Below are positions 6,961-11,370 of a stretch of 11,370 bases of DNA, in pieces (the stretch's first letter is position 1; each line of letters opens with the position of its first letter). The position numbers were made by a program, and so were the translations under genes. The DNA is from Planctomycetota bacterium (GTDB taxonomy: Bacteria > Planctomycetota > Phycisphaerae > UBA1845 > PWPN01), in contig JACQVT010000674.1 of NCBI GenBank assembly GCA_016209665.1, positions 1 through 11,370 on the forward strand, read 5' to 3'. The notes beneath the pieces are model-generated. The model was not told the origin of the DNA, did not search any database, and saw only the letters and a list, made by a program, of their open reading frames with translations.

Positions 6961-6988
6961 TTGACAGGGAGGCGCGGGTGGCTACATT
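6961..6988 (+). promoter_or_regulatory. Candidate promoter of the two-lipoprotein unit
   Basis: A perfect TTGACA (6961-6966) precedes TACATT (6983-6988, four of six matches) by 16 bases. The predicted start is near 6995, leaving a leader of about 195 bases. It begins only 17 bases after the upstream stop. No other good -35/-10 pair lies nearer the gene. Confidence 0.4.
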
Positions 6989-7072
6989 GTTTAGGTGGTC
7001 TTTCGCCGGTTCGGCTGGTCTTGCGAGCAGGGCCCGGCGGAGCATGCCCGGAAGCGAGGCGTCCGGCCCCTT

Positions 7073-7086
7073 GGCGTAGGCGGGGC
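7073..7086 (+). repeat. Dispersed 14-base motif, copy 2
   Basis: This is identical to 3490-3503. Here it lies in the leader of the lipoprotein unit. The flanking GCCCC (7066-7070) and GGGGC (7082-7086) can pair around it. A smaller hairpin, GTCGG-N7-CCGAC, follows at 7098-7114. No known riboswitch was recognised in the leader. Confidence 0.4.
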
Positions 7087-7178
7087 GACGCGCGGTCGTC
7101 GGAGCCTCACCGACAGGAGTATCTCCCGGAAACCTCTTACCGTGCGATGATGGGTGGGTCGGCATGGATTCCCTACAT

Positions 7179-7183
7179 AGGAG
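7179..7183 (+). promoter_or_regulatory. SD that favours the GTG start at 7191
   Basis: AGGAG is 7 bases before the GTG at 7191 and 10 before the GTG at 7194. It lies inside the frame opened by the ATG at 7164, which itself has no clear SD. Confidence 0.5.
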
Positions 7184-7190
7184 CGTGGAT

Positions 7191-8192
7191 GTGGTGACTG
7201 CACAGATGGGCTGGGGCTACCGGTCGGGTTGGCTCGCGGCGACGGCGATGACGGCCGGCGCGGTCCTGCTGGCGGGGACGATGGGCTGCGGGCACCCGAA
7301 GGAAACGGGGTACGCGGACCAGTGCAAGACGCAGATCCAGTTCTACTCGCCCGAGGGGGCGGTGGTGACGGTGCGGGCCTGTCCGGCCCGGCGGAGCCAC
7401 CAGGTCGGCACGTATGAGCCGTTCGGCGATCGGCTGGAACGGACGCCGGAGGAGGCCAGCGTGTTCAACCTGTCGCCCGGCCGCTACGAGTTCAAGTACG
7501 TCTCGGCCGAGGGCCTGCCCGGCGCGAGCGTCTACGGCGAACTGGACGTCAAGAACGTCAACTGCGAGTACGCCCGGGTCTTCCAGCGGCGGTCGTTCGT
7601 GCCGATCAGCCTGCCGTCGACTTACTACCAGCATGTGGCCCCTCGGGGGGACGAGATCTTCCCCTTCCGCGGCGAGGCGATGCGGACGGCGATCGACGAG
7701 TTGGACTTGCAGCGGCTGCGGCAGGGCGACGTGGTCGAGAAGGTGTTCGTGGTGGCCGACCTGGAAGACGCCCAGGAAGAACTGGAGGAAGCCCAGGTGG
7801 TTCTGGCCGTCGCCGAGCGCGAACTCCAGTACGCCGAGGCCCGATTCAAGAACGCCTATTATGACTTCCGCACCGACGTATCGGACCCCGGCGCCAACTT
7901 CTGGGGCACCGACCGGGCGTTCATCCACTGGGAGGCCCGCAAACAGCGACAAACGCAGAAGCTGAACGACATCCAGGACAAGATCGCCCGCCTGACCGCC
8001 CTCCTGAAAGGCGACCACGTTCTCATTCGCAAGGGGATGCTGGTCGTGGCGACGCAGGAAGTCGTCAAGCCCTACCGGGACGTGGAGAGCGCGGCTAACC
8101 GGATCGGCGAAGTGTTGCTGGTGATGCGGCTCGGCGGGCGACACATGCACTGGGGCGACCCGCGGCAGGAACTGGCGTCCTATCAGCCGTAG
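7191..8192 (+). CDS. Probable lipoprotein with beta-rich domain and coiled coil, family unknown
   Basis: I do not recognise this family. From the GTG at 7191 the product has 333 residues. An N-terminal hydrophobic stretch (about 13-31) ends in GTMGC, with Cys33 as a probable lipidation site, though the lipobox is not canonical (Thr at -3). Residues 45-140 look beta-rich, with a VFNLSPGRYEFKYV segment like the small beta-sandwich modules of surface proteins. Residues 188-222 are strongly charged and heptad-like (DLEDAQEELEEAQVVLAVAE), and 246-274 is a second helical stretch, so a coiled-coil hairpin is likely. Cys at 45, 64 and 125 could form disulfides. The start is open: ATG 7164 adds nine residues, but AGGAG favours 7191. 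The next gene, also a lipoprotein, follows after 83 bases with no terminator, so the two probably form one unit behind the promoter at 6961. A cell-envelope location is inferred. Confidence 0.72.
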   Translation: MVTAQMGWGYRSGWLAATAMTAGAVLLAGTMGCGHPKETGYADQCKTQIQFYSPEGAVVTVRACPARRSHQVGTYEPFGDRLERTPEEASVFNLSPGRYEFKYVSAEGLPGASVYGELDVKNVNCEYARVFQRRSFVPISLPSTYYQHVAPRGDEIFPFRGEAMRTAIDELDLQRLRQGDVVEKVFVVADLEDAQEELEEAQVVLAVAERELQYAEARFKNAYYDFRTDVSDPGANFWGTDRAFIHWEARKQRQTQKLNDIQDKIARLTALLKGDHVLIRKGMLVVATQEVVKPYRDVESAANRIGEVLLVMRLGGRHMHWGDPRQELASYQP

Positions 8193-8262
8193 GGGCGGCG
8201 CGACGCGACGGACCACGACGCAACACCGGACCACGGGGATCCGCCTGCGAACGCGGCGACCA

Positions 8263-8268
8263 GGGAGG
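8263..8268 (+). promoter_or_regulatory. SD that fixes the FGE-like gene start at 8276
   Basis: GGGAGG is only 1 base from the ATG at 8270 but 7 bases from the in-frame ATG at 8276, which is therefore the better start. Confidence 0.65.
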
Positions 8269-8275
8269 AATGGTA

Positions 8276-9322
8276 ATGACGAGTCGAAGACAAGCGTGGA
8301 CCTGCTCGACGATGCTGGTGGCCGCGGCATTGGCGGCGACCGGCTGCCACATGAAGACGCCGTTGGCCGACCGGGCGGCCGAGATCCCCGCGGGCGTGGA
8401 GTTGCCCGAGGGGTTCTATCCGCTGCGGGGCCACTTCGGCCTGGACAGCGACAACGACCACTACGACGGCTGGCCGCGGTACATCGTCTGCGCCCGCGAC
8501 AGCATGGTCCTGTGCTATGTTCCATCGCAGCGAGTCTCGATGGGCGGCGGGTTGGGGCTCGACGAAGTGCCGGCCCGCGAGGTGGTCGTCAACCACTTCT
8601 ACATCGACCTGCACGAGATCACCAACCGCCAATACCACCGCTTCGCCAAGAAAGCGAAGTGCTGCGGCACGCCCGGGTACAGGCTCGACCACTACTGTGA
8701 CTATTGGGAGCCGGGGCGGAACGATCATCACCCGGCGAGGAACGTGTCGTGGCGGCAGGCCCACGCCTACGCGCGGTGGGTGCGCCGGGTACTGCCGACG
8801 GAGGCCCAGTGGGAGGCGGCCGCCCGAGGCAGCGACCGCCGGATCTACCCGTGGGGCAACGACGACGTCAGCGAGACCACGCGGTATCTGTGCAACGCCC
8901 GCACGGGCGTCGACGATTACGACGGCTATCCGTACACCGCACCGGTGCTCAACTTCGCGCCCGGCGTCAGCCCATTCGGGGCGTTCAACATGGTAGGGAA
9001 CGTCTGGGAGTGGTGCGACGATTACTACGATCCCGGCCGGTATGCGTACCCCAGCAGCGAGGACATCGGCACCGGGCTGCAGCGCGGGGCCAAGGAGTTC
9101 GGGGACGAGAACTACCCCAACCCGCTGGAGAAAGACATCCGGGAGGCCCGGGTGGGCCCGCTGCGCGGCGACGAACGCGTGATCCGCGGCGGCTCGTTCG
9201 CGGATCCGATCGATCGTTGCCGGGTGGACACCCGCGCGGGCATGGGGCCTGACGTGCATCGGAACAACGTGGGCTTCCGATGCGTCCTGCCGCTGCCCCC
9301 CGATCAGTCTGCCGGCGGTTGA
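8276..9322 (+). CDS. Lipoprotein with FGE-sulfatase (SUMF1/EgtB/PvdO-like) fold, probably not a true FGE
   Basis: The 348-residue product starts with a lipoprotein signal: hydrophobic 12-22, then ATGC with Cys24. The FGE-sulfatase fold covers about 80-340: VNHFYIDLHEITNRQYHRF (105-123), LPTEAQWEAAARG (173-185), YPWGN (191-195), GNVWEWC (241-247), VIRGGSF (302-308) and the terminal NNVGFRC (330-336). True formylglycine-generating enzymes have two copper-binding cysteines after RGGS, five residues apart. Aligned here, the first is replaced by Asp310 and only Cys315 remains, so sulfatase activation is unlikely. A structural, binding or other EgtB/PvdO-like role is possible. ATG 8276 is chosen over 8270 because of SD spacing. 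It is the second gene of the unit opened by the coiled-coil lipoprotein, and a strong terminator follows 39 bases after the stop. The two may act together at the envelope, which is inferred from their pairing alone. Confidence 0.85.
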   Translation: MTSRRQAWTCSTMLVAAALAATGCHMKTPLADRAAEIPAGVELPEGFYPLRGHFGLDSDNDHYDGWPRYIVCARDSMVLCYVPSQRVSMGGGLGLDEVPAREVVVNHFYIDLHEITNRQYHRFAKKAKCCGTPGYRLDHYCDYWEPGRNDHHPARNVSWRQAHAYARWVRRVLPTEAQWEAAARGSDRRIYPWGNDDVSETTRYLCNARTGVDDYDGYPYTAPVLNFAPGVSPFGAFNMVGNVWEWCDDYYDPGRYAYPSSEDIGTGLQRGAKEFGDENYPNPLEKDIREARVGPLRGDERVIRGGSFADPIDRCRVDTRAGMGPDVHRNNVGFRCVLPLPPDQSAGG

Positions 9323-9361
9323 TCGGTGAACGGTCGCGGCGAGAACTCGGGATTGTCATCC

Positions 9362-9392
9362 AAGCCCACCGGCTGGGTCCGGTGGGCTTTTT
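9362..9392 (+). terminator. Intrinsic terminator after the lipoprotein unit
   Basis: An 11-bp perfect stem (AAGCCCACCGG with CCGGTGGGCTT) closes a 6-base loop (CTGGGT). The right arm runs into TTTTT (9388-9392). It lies 39 bases after the stop at 9322 and is the clearest rho-independent terminator in the window. Confidence 0.88.
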
Positions 9393-9452
9393 GATGCCCC
9401 GTGGGTCGGCGGGCGCCGGTGGGCGCGGTGGACGGCGATTCGGGAGGCGTGC

Positions 9453-10775
9453 ATGTCGCGTTCGCGGGTGGTGCTGGTACAGACGACGTGCTGGATCGGC
9501 CTGTCACTGCTCGGCGGGCAGAGCCCGGCGATCGCAGCCGACGCGGTCCCCCGGCCGACGACCATCCCGGCCGCAGGCCGTCCCGCGACCACCACGTCGC
9601 CCGCCGGCAACAATCCGACGGCGGCGCCACTGACCACCCCAGGCACGGACCGGATCGAGCTGGCGGCCGGGAGCGGCCAACCGGAGCAAACGTGCTGGGT
9701 ATACCGCCCGCCCGGCTACGGCCCCGGACAGCGGCCGCCGCTGATCGTCTGTCTGCACGGCACGGATGACACCGCGGACCAGATGATCGAGTTCTGGCGG
9801 GCCCGGCGAATGCGGATACCAGCGGTGATCGCTGCTCCGCAGGGTATCGGCCAGGGCTGGTGCTCGGACGACGTGCCCGCGATCCGGGCGATGTTCGATG
9901 AACTTCCGGACCGCGTCTGGTACGATCCGCATCGGGTGCTGCTGGCGGGATTCTCGGCCGGGGGGGCGATGACGTTCCAGCTTTTGTACGGGGAGAACGT
10001 TCCGGTGACGGCAGCCGCCGCCCTGGCGAACTATGTGCCGCCTCGGCTGACGGCTGAGGAGATCCGCCGGCGGCGAGACACGCCGGTGTTCTACGCCGTG
10101 GGCATGGCCGACGTGAACCACGAGCTGATGCGGTCGGGCCTGGACTTCCTGCGATCGGCCGGGGCTAACGTCGAGCTGTATCACCCGTCCATCGGGCACG
10201 TGCTCAGCCCGGGGGTCGCCCAGGCGGCGGTCGATTGGTTTTACGATCAATCCTCCCGGCAAACGGCCGCAGCCATCGATCAGGCGGCCTTGTCCGCGGA
10301 GCCCGGACCCGCAGCCGACCGCATGGAGCGGATCGTCGCCCAGCCGCGATGGCACGAACCGCAGCACGTCGCCCGGGCCGGCCAAGTGCTCCGCGATCTC
10401 GAGGCCCCGGGCGAAGCGTCGCTGCGGGCGGCGAACGAGATGGTCGCGGCCGGTCAGGCTGCCGCGGCGGTCGAGACCCTGCGGGGCATCGAGCAGACGT
10501 ACGGCATCGGCCGCCTGGGTGTCGCGGCCCGGCAGCGGCGTGAGCAGCTCGAATCGGACCCCGTCGTCCGCCAGCAGATCGCACAACTGGGGGCCCGCCG
10601 GCGGTCCGATGAGGCAATGGCGGAGTATGCCAAGGCCCAGAAGCTGGTGGCCGATCGCCGGCTGTCGGACGCCGCCGAGGCCTGCCGGCGAATCACCACG
10701 GTTTACGGCGACACGCCGGCCGCCGAACGTGCTTACAGCCTGCTCAAGATACTGGAAGGGAGAACCACACCGTGA
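9453..10775 (+). CDS. Secreted alpha/beta-hydrolase (esterase-like) with helical TPR-like tail
   Basis: The 440-residue product has a signal peptide (hydrophobic 6-21, likely cut near AIAA at 26-29) and a Pro/Thr/Ala-rich linker (30-65), so it is exported. The alpha/beta-hydrolase domain spans about 70-265: the oxyanion strand PPLIVCLHGTDD (95-106), the nucleophile elbow GFSAGGAM (166-173) with Ser168, a likely acid Asp220 in VGMADVNHE, and His249 in IGHVLSP. This layout is close to the PHB-depolymerase/feruloyl-esterase-like group, but the substrate is unknown. Residues 320-440 are helical and repeat-like (EYAKAQKLVADRRLSDAAEACRRI), resembling degenerate TPRs. GGGAGG (9442-9447) lies 5 bases before the ATG. 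Its stop overlaps the next gene's GTG (GTGA), so the two are translationally coupled. No promoter was seen between the terminator at 9392 and this gene. Confidence 0.85.
   Translation: MSRSRVVLVQTTCWIGLSLLGGQSPAIAADAVPRPTTIPAAGRPATTTSPAGNNPTAAPLTTPGTDRIELAAGSGQPEQTCWVYRPPGYGPGQRPPLIVCLHGTDDTADQMIEFWRARRMRIPAVIAAPQGIGQGWCSDDVPAIRAMFDELPDRVWYDPHRVLLAGFSAGGAMTFQLLYGENVPVTAAAALANYVPPRLTAEEIRRRRDTPVFYAVGMADVNHELMRSGLDFLRSAGANVELYHPSIGHVLSPGVAQAAVDWFYDQSSRQTAAAIDQAALSAEPGPAADRMERIVAQPRWHEPQHVARAGQVLRDLEAPGEASLRAANEMVAAGQAAAAVETLRGIEQTYGIGRLGVAARQRREQLESDPVVRQQIAQLGARRRSDEAMAEYAKAQKLVADRRLSDAAEACRRITTVYGDTPAAERAYSLLKILEGRTTP
10754..10762 (+). promoter_or_regulatory. SD within the hydrolase end for the MBL gene
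   Basis: GGAAGGGAG lies 9 bases before the GTG at 10772, inside the last codons of the upstream gene. It supports the GTG start and a coupled pair. Confidence 0.6.
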
Positions 10776-11370
10776 AGGACCAACTGTTGAACATCAAGGT
10801 CTTCGTCGAGCCGACGTTCGGCGAGAACGCGCTGCTGGTCAGCATCGCGGGCGGCGCCGGCCGCGTGGGGTGGGCGATCGACCCAAGCTTCAAGCCCCAC
10901 GTGGACCACCTGATCAACCAGGCCCGCGACCAGGGCGTGACCATCGAGAAGATCGTTCTGACACACGGACACGGCGACCACATCGCCGGTGTCGATGCGG
11001 TGAAGGCGACTTTCCCGCAGGCGAGCGTGCTGATCGCGGCCGAGGACGAGCCCCTGCTGCGCGACGCGGAGCGGAACCTGTCGGCGCCGTTCGGGGTCGA
11101 CATCAGCGTCAAGGCCCGCGTCGACCAGCAGCTCGTGCCCGGCATGGAGCTGACGCTGGGCGCCACCCGCTGGCTGGTGCTGGATACGTCGGGCCACTCG
11201 CCGGGGGGACGTTCCCTATACTGCGCCCAGGCCGGCGTGGTGATCGTCGGCGACGCCTTGTTCGCCGGCAGTATTGGCAGGACGGATTTCCCGGGTTCTG
11301 ACCACCGGCAACTCCTCGACAACATCCGACTGCACCTGCTGACGCTGCCGGGGAATACGGTGGTGTATTC
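10772..11370 (+). CDS. Metallo-beta-lactamase-fold hydrolase, glyoxalase II/YcbL-like (partial, runs off the window)
   Basis: The first 199 residues are visible and the 3' end is cut by the window edge. The di-metal site is intact: THGHGDH (64-70) with His65, His67, Asp69 and His70; His142 in DTSGHSPGG; and Asp161 in GDALFAGSIGRTD. The HSPGG and GDALF.GS.GR.D motifs are those of the compact glyoxalase II type (YcbL/GloC-like), which hydrolyses S-lactoylglutathione and similar thioesters. MBL enzymes vary in substrate, so the reaction is not certain. There is no signal peptide, so it is probably cytoplasmic, unlike the exported hydrolase encoded just before it. The GTG start overlaps the upstream TGA by four bases (GTGA) and has an SD (10754-10762). 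Normal length for the family is about 210 residues, so little is missing. Confidence 0.9.
   Translation, partial: MKDQLLNIKVFVEPTFGENALLVSIAGGAGRVGWAIDPSFKPHVDHLINQARDQGVTIEKIVLTHGHGDHIAGVDAVKATFPQASVLIAAEDEPLLRDAERNLSAPFGVDISVKARVDQQLVPGMELTLGATRWLVLDTSGHSPGGRSLYCAQAGVVIVGDALFAGSIGRTDFPGSDHRQLLDNIRLHLLTLPGNTVVY

Noticed and set aside
8209..8235. Direct repeat CGGACCACG (two copies, 18 bases apart) before the FGE-like gene
   Set aside because: Two short GC-rich copies in an 83-base gap can arise by chance. No link to a promoter or binding site was seen.
7173..8525. 450-codon minus-strand open frame opposite the lipoprotein genes
   Set aside because: It is Arg/Pro/His-rich, has no domain, and lies opposite genes with signal peptides, SDs and a terminator that agree with the + strand.

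Overview
The window is high-GC bacterial DNA, most likely from a member of the Planctomycetota. The support is indirect: an MJ0042-type N-terminal zinc finger, a TMTC-like multi-pass membrane protein fused to TPRs with an HPM(T)VEPVAW motif, an FGE/SUMF1-fold lipoprotein, and short GC-rich palindromes scattered between and at the ends of genes. The class cannot be fixed from sequence alone. There is no rRNA, tRNA, CRISPR array or recognisable transposase.

Layout. Positions 1-250 hold repeat-type palindromes and an open frame that looks like the broken N-terminus of an SGNH/GDSL hydrolase. A good sigma70-type promoter (322-350) then precedes an MJ0042/zinc-ribbon protein (558-1781). This gene meets a convergent short-chain dehydrogenase (2513-1782) stop to stop, with no base between them. 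A ParD/ParE toxin-antitoxin pair (2715-3397) follows, behind a near-consensus promoter placed so that the antitoxin mRNA may be leaderless. After a 210-base gap rich in inverted repeats comes murA (3608-4882), the first committed step of peptidoglycan synthesis, then the TMTC-like/TPR membrane protein (4949-6943). Its last codons are made of a palindromic repeat.

From 6944 on, a TTGACA-type promoter and a long leader precede two probable lipoprotein genes: one of unknown family with a coiled coil (7191-8192), and one with an FGE-like fold that lacks one of the two catalytic cysteines (8276-9322). A strong intrinsic terminator (9362-9392) closes this unit. The last unit is a secreted alpha/beta-hydrolase with a helical, TPR-like tail (9453-10775), coupled by a 4-base overlap to a metallo-beta-lactamase-fold hydrolase of the glyoxalase II/YcbL type (10772 to the window edge).

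How the genes fit together. Three clear transcription units are visible: parDE, the two-lipoprotein unit, and hydrolase-MBL. MurA and the TMTC-like protein may share a transcript and both act at the envelope, but nothing shows a shared pathway. No single novel multi-gene system is evident. The best leads are the probable leaderless parD transcript, the lipoprotein/FGE-like pair, the hydrolase-TPR/MBL pair, and repeats that appear to have remodelled gene ends.
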